Assembly (NCBI GenBank): GCA_905214925.1
Contig: CAJMOB010000001.1
Coordinates: forward strand, 62,001-126,000
Direction: 5' to 3'
Length of the DNA: 64,000 nucleotides
Source: Scybalomonas sp905214925
Lineage (GTDB): Bacteria > Bacillota > Clostridia > Lachnospirales > Lachnospiraceae
The translations under genes and the position numbers were made by a program. How positions within the stretch are numbered: position 1 is the stretch's first letter; each line of letters begins with the position of its first letter. This document shows positions 25,871-35,145 of this stretch, piece by piece. Below the pieces are notes generated by a model. It was not told the origin of the DNA. It did no database searches and saw only the letters and a program-made list of their open reading frames with translations.

Positions 25871-26198
25871 GCAATTTCACCACCACAATACTCTCTGTTG
25901 CTTTTGCTTCTGCAACAGCATATCCAGCGATGATTCCACCTGTTGCTGTACTGGTAGCTTCTTTTTCTGTATCATCCCAATACACAACATCACCTAGCGC
26001 AAAGGTATTCTCAGATTTTTTAGGCAGCTTAAATACACCTGTCATCATAAGTGCGCCTGTAGCTTCTGGTTCAATATTTGTTCCAGCAATACCAATTCTC
26101 TTTCCAAATGTAATAATTTCATTCGCTTCGATCATTGTCTCTGTGTCATTTTTATAATCAATAGCTTCTCCACGTTGCCAATAAGTCGCTTTACTCAT
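25863..26198 (-). CDS. Capsid decoration/cement protein (DUF2190)
   Basis: 111 residues. 'ATGALMMTGVFKLPKKSENT' and 'FALGDVVYWDDTEKEATSTA' are typical of DUF2190, a family of small cement proteins next to HK97-type capsids (often mislabelled RecA-like). Confidence 0.85.
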   Translation of the reverse strand: MSKATYWQRGEAIDYKNDTETMIEANEIITFGKRIGIAGTNIEPEATGALMMTGVFKLPKKSENTFALGDVVYWDDTEKEATSTATGGIIAGYAVAEAKATESIVVVKLLG

Positions 26199-26211
26199 AT
26201 TGTTTACCTCC

Positions 26212-27735
26212 TTACTTAATTGCTACGCCTGGATTCTTAATCATACCACGGAAATCTCTTACAGAAATTCCCCAGTCAAAGTAGATATCCCATACAAATC
26301 CTAATGTACCTGGAGACTCCATTCTACGAACTGTTGGTGTCTGAACACCATTTAAGTAATCAACTTGAATACTTCTAGCACTTAAATTATTTGCTACCAT
26401 GAACCAAGGCACTGCATTATTACCAGCCAAAGCATTAAGAACAGGAGTCTGCACAATATTTAATGGATAGTTATAAAGTGGATTAATATCATTGTTTGCA
26501 CTTCCAGTTACTTGTGCCGAACGCAAAATAACCGCCAAATCAAATTCATATCCTACTGGAACAATAATGTGCTGTGGAGTCATGTAAATTGGTTCTCCAA
26601 AATCATCTTTCTGTTTTTGCATCTGTAAAATCATATTTTGAATAGCTGCTTGCGAAGGTTTTTCTCCACTTGCTACCAAGTTATTATGTTTGTTATCAAA
26701 AAGATTTACACCATCATAGATTTTTGAATTATTAAACAAGATAGAATACACTTGTTTATCAATCGTCTTCTTTGCTTTGGCAGCATACAATCCAGGAACA
26801 TGAGATAGAAATCCAATATCATCATTGATGAATGCCTGTCTTGTCATTGAAAAGCTTTTTCCATATGTATCAAGTTTTCTTGTTGGTAACAACTTTGTCT
26901 CTGGAATATCTGGTTTAATCTCTCCATTCTCTGGAACCAATTCAAAATCACTTAAGCCACCAATCACATATTCATGATCTTTTGTTTCTTTAAAGTCTGT
27001 TAATGTTCCAGATGTTGTCCATGCCTGAAATGTAGTAGGTACTTGATTGTATAATTCCACAATGGATTTTCTAATCGTATTATCTAAAATTGCTGGAAAA
27101 GCAGCCGATGGATTATAAAACTGTCTTGTCAAATTGTTATACAATTCATCTCCACCCATTCTAATAAGAGATTGAGCGCTATAACCTTCACGAACAAGAC
27201 TCTCAATTGCCAAATCTCTAAGAGTCATTGCTCTAAGTTCATTTGCTCCTTCTGCTGGATTTTGTACCGTAAATCCAGCACGCATTAATAACGCATCACT
27301 AGCGGCTGCTCGAATCTTATCTTGCTCATCTTCCACTACACTTGCTCTTGCACCAACTGGAGCATTATTCTGTCTTAATCCATCTAAAATAGCAGCTCTT
27401 ACTTGCTCAACTGTGCTTCCATTACGAATATATTCATCTGGATCTTGATTAAAATCACGACAAAGGCTCATAATTTCAGCAGTTCTCTGTCTTTCTGCTT
27501 CAATTGCTGCTCTTTCTGTTGTTGTTTGCATCGGTGGAGCATTCACTGCACCATTATTACCTTCTAATCCTCTGGTCTGTTGAATCTGTGCATCTGCTTC
27601 CTGAATTTCTCCTTGCAAACGCTCAAATTCCGCTTGCTCTTCTTGTGTAAGGCTTCTGTTGCCATCTACCTTTGCTTTATTAATTAATTCTTGCTGCTTT
27701 CTAATTGCTTCTTCTTTTTTTTGTTTTGGTGTCAT
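26212..27735 (-). CDS. Major capsid protein, HK97 fold
   Basis: 507 residues. The first ~110 residues are a charged coiled-coil delta/scaffold domain ('EEQAEFERLQGEIQEADAQI'), expected to be removed by the upstream protease. The rest is the HK97 shell domain, with 'SGTLTDFKETKDHEYVIGGL' and 'DKQVYSILFNNSKIYDGVNL'. It has a clear AGGAGG site. Confidence 0.92.
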   Translation of the reverse strand: MTPKQKKEEAIRKQQELINKAKVDGNRSLTQEEQAEFERLQGEIQEADAQIQQTRGLEGNNGAVNAPPMQTTTERAAIEAERQRTAEIMSLCRDFNQDPDEYIRNGSTVEQVRAAILDGLRQNNAPVGARASVVEDEQDKIRAAASDALLMRAGFTVQNPAEGANELRAMTLRDLAIESLVREGYSAQSLIRMGGDELYNNLTRQFYNPSAAFPAILDNTIRKSIVELYNQVPTTFQAWTTSGTLTDFKETKDHEYVIGGLSDFELVPENGEIKPDIPETKLLPTRKLDTYGKSFSMTRQAFINDDIGFLSHVPGLYAAKAKKTIDKQVYSILFNNSKIYDGVNLFDNKHNNLVASGEKPSQAAIQNMILQMQKQKDDFGEPIYMTPQHIIVPVGYEFDLAVILRSAQVTGSANNDINPLYNYPLNIVQTPVLNALAGNNAVPWFMVANNLSARSIQVDYLNGVQTPTVRRMESPGTLGFVWDIYFDWGISVRDFRGMIKNPGVAIK

Positions 27736-27747
27736 TAATATTTCCTC

Positions 27748-28380
27748 CTATAAACTATTTTTATTTATCTGCAATTGACGTTCATAAAAATCTAAATTAT
27801 TAACATCTCTTACAACACTTTCATGACTTCTGCCAACTCCAACTGTTGGATCAGCAGGAACGGAAACGATAGAAATTTCATATGGTGTCCATTTTCTGGC
27901 CACATCACATGGTCCAATAAACTTCCCATCCGCAGATTGCTTGTTTGCCATTACCTCTTCCCAAGAATCAATGATGTAACCAACACTGACCCCTTTTAAG
28001 GTTCCAGACTTCACCTTTTGATAAATGACTTCTGCTTTATCATCTGAATCAAACTCAACTTCTGCCATTCCTCGTTGATTTTCAATCCAAGCTCTATTGA
28101 TTTTCCCAAGAACTTCGTCCCGATCATGATTGAACAGGAGACAGCCAATCTCATTTAATCGTGTAAGATCTGCTGCACCTTCTGAATGATCTAAAATCTC
28201 AACGCCCCAACATCTTGTGTATGGTTCTTCGCTGGAAAAAGATAAAATAAATTTTCTTTCATTTCCTTCTCCTTCCATTTCTCGAATAGATGCTTTACTA
28301 AGCATTCTCGTTGTTGTTTTCTCCCGTTCCCTCTGTTCTTGGAACGCTCTCTTCTGTAGAAAAGATTCCATTTTGGCCAA
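27748..28380 (-). CDS. Prohead protease (HK97 family, S78)
   Basis: About 210 residues. Catalytic His in 'LLFNHDRDEVLGKI' and Ser in 'LKGVSVGYIIDSW' match the S78 protease. I place the start at TTG 28378-28380 because AGGAGG lies 8 bp upstream; the ATG three codons later is too far from it. It overlaps the portal gene end by ~80 bp. It matures the prohead by cutting the capsid delta domain. Confidence 0.87.
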   Translation of the reverse strand: MAKMESFLQKRAFQEQREREKTTTRMLSKASIREMEGEGNERKFILSFSSEEPYTRCWGVEILDHSEGAADLTRLNEIGCLLFNHDRDEVLGKINRAWIENQRGMAEVEFDSDDKAEVIYQKVKSGTLKGVSVGYIIDSWEEVMANKQSADGKFIGPCDVARKWTPYEISIVSVPADPTVGVGRSHESVVRDVNNLDFYERQLQINKNSL

Positions 28381-29818
28381 AGATAACACCTCCTAAATCA
28401 ATTCCTTTTTCTTTTCCATATTCAAGGACTGTTATAATTTCATCTAACTGCTCTTTCCAGTCCTTTCCATTTTCTGCTGCAATTTGCATAAATGTCTTTT
28501 GCCCTGTCTGCAATGCAATTTTTTGTGAGTTTGCTTCTTTTAATGGGTCAATCCACTTCTTAGGAGCTGCGACCCATTTATGCTTGAAATATTTATTTTT
28601 ATTCTCCCAGAAATTATTGATAGATAATTTTCCAGATAAAACAGCAGATATGATAAAAGTTTCATAAACCTCATCTAATAATTCTTGTATTAACTCAATT
28701 TCGGAAATAAATGTTTGGCCATCTTCAATGCTTCCCTGCCTAGCAGAACTATAATTACTCTGACTCATATCTCTACTTGTAGCTTCATATGAAAGTCCTT
28801 GACCTGCTCCAATGAGCCGTTGTTGCAGTTTGATATAATCAGTTGAATCAGCACCTTGTCCTGCTGGATTTACGACCTGCACTTCATCACCAGCATTAAG
28901 CTCTTTGATCATGCCTGGAACAATAGATTTTCCATCGTAGTCCTTTCTCTCTTCTGCTATAGCAACACCACCTCTACCAATTCCACTAACTGGAAGGGAT
29001 TTTTTGATAAAAACGGCCAAACATGCCATGATTCTTTCCTTTACACTGACTGCTGTCATGTATTCGTTTGCATCACGAATTCGTGTGATAGTCGGTGCAA
29101 AATCTGACACTTCTCTAACTTGTGACGGCCGTCTTTTTGTAAAAAGAAATATAATATCCTTTGCTGATACATAGACAGGTTCAATACTATCAAACCCATC
29201 TATGGAATATTGTTTAATCCAATATCCAACGGGCTTATTGTATCTATTAAATTCAATTCCACCACAAACCTTATTCTCTTTATTATGCGGAACCGACTGA
29301 CTATCATCTAACTCATCGACTTCAATTGTCTGCAATTGAAATGGTAAAATCCCATCAGATGTATAGCACTTCTTTAATAATATTCCACCATCTACTTTTT
29401 TCCTTGTGATAATCATCCGAAGCATCTGTTTGAAACTTTGTGTTCCTGTTACATCACAATTCCGTTTCTTGCACCATTCTTTCCAAAGTTCCTCAATCTG
29501 ATCATCCAACTTTTCTCTACCTGTGTTTGCTTGAAGAGTCCATCCAAGTCCAATGACATTACGCTCAAAGGCTTTGATAACTGAGTTAGCCATATCACTA
29601 TTGCGTTCTAAGTCTCTTGCTCTAGCTCTTATGACATCGCGGCTATATCGATCTGTCTGTTCCGCAGACTGGTTATAAGCAGTCCACCTTGAATTTAGAC
29701 GTTCATACCCTCCTGCATCATAACCACGCATTTGATGCAGACTTTGTCTCCATGCTTCTCGTCTATACCCAGCAGAAGGAGAAAACCATGAAATAATATT
29801 ATCTAAAACATTTGCCAT
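28298..29818 (-). CDS. Portal protein, lambda family
   Basis: 506 residues. 'RARDLERNSDMANSVIKAFE' near the start and 'SQSNYSSARQGSIEDGQTFI' in the C-terminal half are typical of the lambda gpB-type portal. It forms the dodecameric DNA gate of the head. Confidence 0.93.
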   Translation of the reverse strand: MANVLDNIISWFSPSAGYRREAWRQSLHQMRGYDAGGYERLNSRWTAYNQSAEQTDRYSRDVIRARARDLERNSDMANSVIKAFERNVIGLGWTLQANTGREKLDDQIEELWKEWCKKRNCDVTGTQSFKQMLRMIITRKKVDGGILLKKCYTSDGILPFQLQTIEVDELDDSQSVPHNKENKVCGGIEFNRYNKPVGYWIKQYSIDGFDSIEPVYVSAKDIIFLFTKRRPSQVREVSDFAPTITRIRDANEYMTAVSVKERIMACLAVFIKKSLPVSGIGRGGVAIAEERKDYDGKSIVPGMIKELNAGDEVQVVNPAGQGADSTDYIKLQQRLIGAGQGLSYEATSRDMSQSNYSSARQGSIEDGQTFISEIELIQELLDEVYETFIISAVLSGKLSINNFWENKNKYFKHKWVAAPKKWIDPLKEANSQKIALQTGQKTFMQIAAENGKDWKEQLDEIITVLEYGKEKGIDLGGVIFGQNGIFSTEESVPRTEGTGENNNENA

Positions 29819-29820
29819 GA

Positions 29821-30054
29821 TTACCTCCGATCAAAAACAGCAACATAGCAATCATCTAATAGACCATTGTTTGTTGCTAGCAATTCTGCCTGTAATTCTT
29901 TTTTTATTGTATATAGAGTATTCAAGTCTGCTCTTGTAACCTGTCTACTCCCAATCTTATAAGACTGTCCTGTCACACAAATAGAGTAGATAGCTTTATT
30001 TACTTGTTCTAACATTTCTGCTGTAGTAAAGTTCATTTCATCCATTCTATTCAC
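29821..30054 (-). CDS. Head-tail joining protein, gpW-like
   Basis: 77 residues. 'LEQVNKAIYSICVTGQSYKI' followed by 'TRADLNTLYTIKKELQAEL' is the gpW-family helix-beta-helix fold. It lies between terminase and portal as in lambda. Confidence 0.88.
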   Translation of the reverse strand: MNRMDEMNFTTAEMLEQVNKAIYSICVTGQSYKIGSRQVTRADLNTLYTIKKELQAELLATNNGLLDDCYVAVFDRR

Positions 30055-31903
30055 TTCCTAACCAATTGTTATCCACATCAATCCACTGTTCATCTGTATT
30101 TTCTGTGGATTCTTTTCTTTCTTCTATCTTTTCTTCTTGATTTTGTAAATGAAGCATACGCACTGAAAGAGTATCCGCAGCAGCCATTGCATAAACTTCG
30201 GTATCCAAGTAGTGGTTATCTCCATGCGATTCTTTTGGAACCCACTTTAATACTTGCTTACTTCCACTTTTAATCATAACTTTATGTTCCGCAGTTACTT
30301 GTTCTGCATACTCCTCGTCACAACCTTTATAAACCATCCATGAGCCTTTTCCATTTTCTTTTCTCATTCTTCCAGCAATCATATCTTTATATTTATCACC
30401 ATCGACAATGACAAGATTCATACCATATGCATTTGATGACTCCTTATTAACTTTTGATAATTTGAAATGGGATTGCATTGGATTACTTGACCCTTTTACA
30501 GGCAATGCCCATTCACTATTTCTAGCACAAAAGTCATATATTTCATCCGCGCTGTAACCACTATCAAGAAAACAAAGATTTACTACATGTGGTGGTTTAT
30601 TTGAATCTTCCGATTGATAACTAAGATTCATTATTTCCTCTATCTCTGCCAAGCTATACGCTTGTCCATGAGCTATATTTTGACTTGTAATAAAATCTCC
30701 AAATGCCCGAATCGTCCAATATAAACAATTCTCTTGTACGTCAACTCCACCTGTAAGCAACTTAGCCCAGGAAGGAACTACAAACGGTTCTAATTCTGTT
30801 TGACGCTCCATAACCAGGTCTTTACTTGTCTTTAACTTAGTATCCTCCCAAGGCTCTCCAAGCCATGAGTTTACAAAGTTTTGTAGACGCTCTGGATCAT
30901 CTTTACTATCCAAAAATTCCAACACAATCTCTTCCCAAGTTAAAAAGCGGCTATAAAGGGCATTAATCCAAAAAGAAACTTTTCGTGGTTTTCCAAGATG
31001 TGTTTTCTTTACATCTCTCCATTCACCTTTTCTAAGCATTCCTATTTTATCTTTGTTTGTAATAACACAACCACACTCTTGACAAACATAGACTGCTGTC
31101 TTTGCTCTTTCATAATTGGTAAGTTTCTTTTCCTCATCTCCAACAAACTTTATTTGTTGAAAATTGAATATAATATATTCTCCACAGTGGGGACATGGCA
31201 TAAAATATTTCCTTTGCTCATCTGCATTTTCATGTATTTTCCACACATAGTTACTTCTCAACGTCGGTGTACTACATGTATATATTTTTTTGCTATATGG
31301 ATAAGTTCTAGTTCTTTCTTTTGCAAGTGCATATGGGCTTGCTTCTTTTTTTGTAGCTCCACTCATCTTATCTATCTCATCAAAAAATAGATATTTAATT
31401 GCTTTGGATGCTAGTTTACCAGGACTACCAGAGCCCCTTAAATAAATATGCATTCCTCTAAATTTCAAATTAAGCTCTTTAGATGAATTAGGAAAGAAAC
31501 GTTCTGCTATCTCAGGAGTTTTTGTAAGAGATGGTTTAATACGATCGTTCGATGTATCTTTCGCCAAGTCATCACTATCATAAATGATCATGGTTGGAGC
31601 TGGATCATGAGTAATAATCCAACCAAGCATATTGAACATTGCTTCGGTTCCACCTACCTGAGTTGACTTACAAAAATTTATCTCTTGGATGTATGGATCA
31701 TTAAATGTATCCATCACTCCTATTAGATATGGAGTTATATCATTACTCCACTTTCCTGAAAAGTTACTAGATTCATCCAGCACCCTGTACTTCTCTGCCC
31801 ATTCACTTACAGTAATTTTCTCTGGCTTTTTTAGAGTATGTTTTATAATTTCAATAAAAAGATTTCTTGTTCTATTTCTTGCTCTCTGACGTTCCACAGA
31901 CAC
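30047..31903 (-). CDS. Terminase large subunit (lambda gpA family)
   Basis: 618 residues. ATPase motif I-like 'CKSTQVGGTEAMFN', motif II 'LFFDEIDKM', a zinc site 'CPHCGEYI...CQECGC', and the nuclease start 'TGGVDVQENCLYWTIRAFG'. It packages DNA from cos-type ends in lambda relatives, which suggests a cos phage. It overlaps the small subunit by 1 bp. Confidence 0.94.
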   Translation of the reverse strand: MSVERQRARNRTRNLFIEIIKHTLKKPEKITVSEWAEKYRVLDESSNFSGKWSNDITPYLIGVMDTFNDPYIQEINFCKSTQVGGTEAMFNMLGWIITHDPAPTMIIYDSDDLAKDTSNDRIKPSLTKTPEIAERFFPNSSKELNLKFRGMHIYLRGSGSPGKLASKAIKYLFFDEIDKMSGATKKEASPYALAKERTRTYPYSKKIYTCSTPTLRSNYVWKIHENADEQRKYFMPCPHCGEYIIFNFQQIKFVGDEEKKLTNYERAKTAVYVCQECGCVITNKDKIGMLRKGEWRDVKKTHLGKPRKVSFWINALYSRFLTWEEIVLEFLDSKDDPERLQNFVNSWLGEPWEDTKLKTSKDLVMERQTELEPFVVPSWAKLLTGGVDVQENCLYWTIRAFGDFITSQNIAHGQAYSLAEIEEIMNLSYQSEDSNKPPHVVNLCFLDSGYSADEIYDFCARNSEWALPVKGSSNPMQSHFKLSKVNKESSNAYGMNLVIVDGDKYKDMIAGRMRKENGKGSWMVYKGCDEEYAEQVTAEHKVMIKSGSKQVLKWVPKESHGDNHYLDTEVYAMAAADTLSVRMLHLQNQEEKIEERKESTENTDEQWIDVDNNWLGSE

Positions 31904-32448
31904 TATTCTTCATCCTCTTCTTCATCTGGCATTTCATCATCGATAGCATCTAAGATAGAAACCTTTTCCTTATCAATCTTATACGGATCATACTCAATAA
32001 GTTCATCCAGAACTTCAAACACTTCTTTTTCTAAAATATCCTGGATATTCTTTATATCCTCTTCGCCCTGAACTAAAGGAGCAACTTTTTGTGGAAGTGA
32101 TAACAAATGTGATTTGAAATAAACAAGCATATTTGTAAGAAATTCTTCCACATCAACGGCATAATGAAGTTCTTTCTTCATCTTTCTAAGCTTCAGTTTC
32201 GAAATATTCTTTTTAATGAGCTCATGCTCTGCCTGTTCCTTCTCTTTATTCAGCGCCGTACCATTCTTCGCTTCCGCTTCCAATTTGTAATTAATATACT
32301 CTGGTACACACTTTTCAAGTTCATACTTTCTATTTTCGTTCCCATTCGCATCCTTATGACGAAACAAGCCAAACTCATTTTTTAACTGACGGATTCTTCG
32401 ATCTGACACTCCTATAATCTTCGCAAGCTCCTTTTGATTCACTTCCAT
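31903..32448 (-). CDS. Terminase small subunit (Nu1-like)
   Basis: 181 residues from ATG 32446-32448. N-terminal winged HTH 'QKELAKIIGVSDRRIRQLKN' recognises the packaging site. A long charged helix and an acidic end ('DDEMPDEEEDEE') follow, for large-subunit contact. Confidence 0.88.
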   Translation of the reverse strand: MEVNQKELAKIIGVSDRRIRQLKNEFGLFRHKDANGNENRKYELEKCVPEYINYKLEAEAKNGTALNKEKEQAEHELIKKNISKLKLRKMKKELHYAVDVEEFLTNMLVYFKSHLLSLPQKVAPLVQGEEDIKNIQDILEKEVFEVLDELIEYDPYKIDKEKVSILDAIDDEMPDEEEDEE

Positions 32449-32472
32449 ACAATTCTCACTCCTTTCTTTCAA

Positions 32473-32760
32473 ATTTCTGACACTGTCGAGGAAGGAAGTG
32501 CCTTCAATTTTTTGATTTTATAGCCAAAAATATCGGACCTTCCCCGCCCCGCAGGTCTATATAGTTTGAAAAGTACCTTTTGTTTTAATTGTCGTAAACT
32601 TTGAAACAATTCAACATTTAGACGACAGTCCAGACACAATTCATCAAACACCATACGCAAACGACAGAAGGAGAGTACCACTCGAATAGCACTCTCCTTC
32701 TCACCCAGTCTGTACCTAAACAGGATTCTTTATTCAATTTTCATACTACCATCTTAACAC
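32473..32760. promoter_or_regulatory. Candidate cos region upstream of terminase
   Basis: About 290 bp without a convincing gene. A GC-rich, partly two-fold symmetric stretch at 32535-32558 (GGACCT, then a C-rich core, then AGGTCT) stands out in AT-rich DNA and resembles a cosN. Four copies of CGACA(G)/CTGTCG (32483-32488, 32590-32594, 32623-32628, 32662-32667) could be terminase recognition sites. A perfect 11-bp stem lies at 32666-32701. A 70-codon open frame across this stretch looks spurious. Confidence 0.5.
32666..32701. repeat. 11-bp perfect inverted repeat near the candidate cos
   Basis: AGAAGGAGAGT (32666-32676) / ACTCTCCTTCT (32691-32701), with a 14-nt loop and no T-run on either side. 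It is therefore not a standard terminator; it may be part of the packaging or late-promoter region. Confidence 0.55.
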
Positions 32761-32763
32761 ATG

Positions 32764-33297
32764 TTAGTGTCCTGTTGTGTCCTGACTTTTATAGGTGTCA
32801 ATCATCATCTGAACCCTCTCATAACTTAATAGCTTATTGAATGCACTCTTCTCTTTTTCATATAACGGACTACGGGTTATATGCATCTCCTTACATATCT
32901 TATCAATACTCTTGCAATCAATGTATCGTAGTTCCAATATCATACGCTCTTCACTATCTGGCCTTAGATACTCTATCACATCTGTTATCTTTACAAGTAC
33001 ATTCAATGCTTCATGAATCTGTTCATTAATGCGAGTCTCTATCTGATCTAACATATATGTATATGCGGCCGCACCTGATGGTACGTCATTATTCTTTTGG
33101 ATAAATGTATAGTTAATTGAAGATAAAGGCTTTTCCATATCCTCTTTTATTTGTTTTACCCTCTCTTCTAACTGTCTCTTTCTCAAACGGCATACTTTAT
33201 ATTGATTTAAAAATGCTCTTAATTCTTTCTGGGATTCTGTTAATATTGTTTTTTCTTTTGGTACTGGTAATTTCTTCTGGTTCATTTTATGCTTCAT
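32764..33297 (-). CDS. Phage late transcription regulator, sigma-like (DUF1492/ArpU/RinA type)
   Basis: 177 residues from ATG 33295-33297. A long charged helical N-terminus is followed by a sigma-70 region 4-like HTH ('SIDKICKEMHITRSPLYEKE', preceded by 'ERMILELRYID'). Proteins of this type lie just before terminase and activate late genes. The adjacent region 32473-32760 is the probable target (inference). Confidence 0.78.
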   Translation of the reverse strand: MKHKMNQKKLPVPKEKTILTESQKELRAFLNQYKVCRLRKRQLEERVKQIKEDMEKPLSSINYTFIQKNNDVPSGAAAYTYMLDQIETRINEQIHEALNVLVKITDVIEYLRPDSEERMILELRYIDCKSIDKICKEMHITRSPLYEKEKSAFNKLLSYERVQMMIDTYKSQDTTGH

Positions 33298-33511
33298 TTT
33301 CATTCTCCTTTGCTGCTAAAAAGCAGACTTTATTTCCATACATTTTCAACTGATACAAGCAGCGCTCTTGCTCATCCCAATCCACTACTTTTATACCTCT
33401 TCTTTCTAATTGCTTTAAACTCTCATTTATTCCACTAATCAAGACGGGGATTGGCATATTATCCACAAGTTTCTGCGCAAATTCCACATCTAATAAAGGA
33501 TTTTTTTTCAT
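33287..33511 (-). CDS. Small phage protein, unknown function
   Basis: 74 residues with a strong AGGAGG site. It is not recognised. Charged, no membrane segment; it overlaps the next gene by 11 bp, which suggests coupling with the late regulator. Confidence 0.6.
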   Translation of the reverse strand: MKKNPLLDVEFAQKLVDNMPIPVLISGINESLKQLERRGIKVVDWDEQERCLYQLKMYGNKVCFLAAKENENEA

Positions 33512-33520
33512 TTTAACCTC

Positions 33521-33688
33521 CTACTTTTTGAGATTCACTCCATTATATTTATCATAAATAGGTTCTATCTTCTGGAGCATTTCCAATGTTGCATTAGAAA
33601 TAACCATCTGTTCTTCTAATTCTAATTTCATACCACGCTTCATTCCCTGCATCCACTGGTTAATTGCTATCATTTTTTCTTGTGTCAT
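33521..33688 (-). CDS. Small phage protein, unknown function
   Basis: 55 residues from ATG 33686-33688 (GGGAGG upstream), overlapping the nuclease gene by 4 bp. It is helical and Met/Glu-rich with no recognisable motif. Confidence 0.55.
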   Translation of the reverse strand: MTQEKMIAINQWMQGMKRGMKLELEEQMVISNATLEMLQKIEPIYDKYNGVNLKK

Positions 33689-34095
33689 TTTGATTCCTCC
33701 CATTTCTTAATCATTTCAATTGCTTCTTCTGGCCATCTTACAAAATCCGCTGTTCCACCAGCATTTTGAATTCTTTGAATCATGAACTTTTGTAAATTTG
33801 ATTTCACTCCAATGCATGGTCTCTTTACCTCAAATCCAAAATAATGTCCTCTATGGATTACGAGAATATCTGGCAATCCACCTTGACTGTATGCTCCCTG
33901 TGCAATTTTAACCATAAAGGCATTTGGAAACTCTTTTTTTATAGCTTCCATGATTTTCTTTTGATAATATTGCTCTTTTGGAATTTTTTCTCTTAAAATC
34001 GCCATAGCATCTGATTTTCTTCTAATCCCATTTTCTTGCATATATCGCTTTATAATTTCTGCATCCGTTCCTGGAATATATTTTCTAAAGTTCAT
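33685..34095 (-). CDS. VRR-NUC domain nuclease
   Basis: 136 residues. 'GGLPDILVIHRGHYFGFEVK' holds the PD-(D/E)xK residues (PD and E-x-K) of the VRR-NUC family. These nucleases act on branched DNA in phage replication and recombination, or assist packaging. An N-terminal ~45-residue extension is unassigned. Confidence 0.88.
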   Translation of the reverse strand: MNFRKYIPGTDAEIIKRYMQENGIRRKSDAMAILREKIPKEQYYQKKIMEAIKKEFPNAFMVKIAQGAYSQGGLPDILVIHRGHYFGFEVKRPCIGVKSNLQKFMIQRIQNAGGTADFVRWPEEAIEMIKKWEESK

Positions 34096-34319
34096 TTTAA
34101 ATTTCCTCTCCTATTCTTAAATACTTCTTCATATCGTTTATCCGTAATCATTACCATGCCATGCTGTGTAAACTTAATTTGGTTAACTATTCCACAGCCT
34201 GGACACTCAATCTCTTCGCCATCACGAATATATAAGAATGTTCTTTGACAACAAATACATCTTCTTGATTGTCGACTTCCCATAAATGCAATTTTTCTCA
34301 TACTGCTCATCTTATTCAT
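34092..34319 (-). CDS. Small zinc-ribbon protein
   Basis: 75 residues from ATG 34317-34319. 'CICCQRTFLY' and 'IECPGCGIV' form two CxxC knuckles of a zinc ribbon. Possibly a DNA- or protein-binding accessory; its function is unknown. It overlaps the nuclease gene by 4 bp. Confidence 0.68.
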   Translation of the reverse strand: MNKMSSMRKIAFMGSRQSRRCICCQRTFLYIRDGEEIECPGCGIVNQIKFTQHGMVMITDKRYEEVFKNRRGNLK

Positions 34320-34324
34320 CTTAA

Positions 34325-34819
34325 TCATTCCTTTCCCTTTGGAGGATATGTGTCTTGATAGACACTGCAGTCCTCATTTGTCCACAAGCGATAATGCTCA
34401 TTCCAATACAAGTTGATAATCGAATTGTATATCTTCCCATTCTTCTCAATGCAATGTTCATGCCAATATGGGAGATATGCTTGTTCAAATCGCGGAATCA
34501 CCTCTTCTTCTAACACCTGTATTACTTTTGATATGTCATATTCTTCGAAAAGAATAAAAGAAATTTTTTTGAATGTGCCTTTTTCATTTTCCTCATCAAT
34601 AATTTTTTGAAAAATCTTTAGAAATTTCTCCTGATTTTCTTTTTCTAAAATTTTAAAATTTCCAATTAGATAATTTCTAATATAAATTGTTGATTCTTCT
34701 TTTATTTCTTGTAATAATTGCACATAACTTTTTCTATATTTCGTTTTTAAAATTTCTAAAGGCACTCTCATTTTATTATTTTTTAGCTTTTCTAAATTTT
34801 TCGAAATTTCATTTTCCAT
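34325..34819 (-). CDS. Phage protein of unknown function
   Basis: 164 residues from ATG 34817-34819. It is rich in Lys, Glu and Ile, largely helical, with a C-terminal Trp/Tyr-rich end ('YLPYWHEHCIEKNG'). It is not recognised. It starts just downstream of two GTTGCACCTA repeats, which could regulate it. Confidence 0.58.
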   Translation of the reverse strand: MENEISKNLEKLKNNKMRVPLEILKTKYRKSYVQLLQEIKEESTIYIRNYLIGNFKILEKENQEKFLKIFQKIIDEENEKGTFKKISFILFEEYDISKVIQVLEEEVIPRFEQAYLPYWHEHCIEKNGKIYNSIINLYWNEHYRLWTNEDCSVYQDTYPPKGKE

Positions 34820-34833
34820 ATGAAAACCCCATT

Positions 34834-35140
34834 GTTGCACCTAAAATGTTGCACCTAAATTCATATTTTTTCTATTACAAAAATCTTTGAAACTGGCTTA
34901 AATACTACCCTTTTTTCAATGTTGCACCTGTTGCACCTATTTTAGCGATATACACACCTTGTTTTTAGGTTTTTAAAAAAATTGCTTATTTTTTCGATTT
35001 TAAAAAACTCTATAAAAGTATATATATATTGATTTTTAGGTGCAACAGGTGCAACAGACTCTTCAAAACCGCATAATTATTAGATTTTTTTGTTGCACCT
35101 AGTGTTGCACCTTTCAGAAATTAGTTGTAACAGGTGCAAC
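34834..35140. repeat. Nine GTTGCACCT repeats: candidate origin or operator array
   Basis: Forward copies start at 34834, 34848, 34921, 34930, 35092 and 35104; inverted copies (AGGTGCAAC) at 35038, 35047 and 35132. Several lie as tandem 9-bp pairs. Between them are AT-rich tracts (34970-35035). The array lies between the primase-helicase gene and the next operon, where phage origins with iterons are found. No gene fits in this ~325-bp stretch. Confidence 0.82.
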
Positions 35141-35145
35141 ATTTT

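Noticed and set aside
32469..32681. 70-codon minus-strand frame in the candidate cos region
   Set aside because: Poor start context, unusual composition, and it covers the GC-rich symmetric stretch and repeats; probably non-coding.
34834..35140. CRISPR array
   Set aside because: The repeats are only 9 bp, occur in both orientations and have irregular spacing; no cas genes are present.
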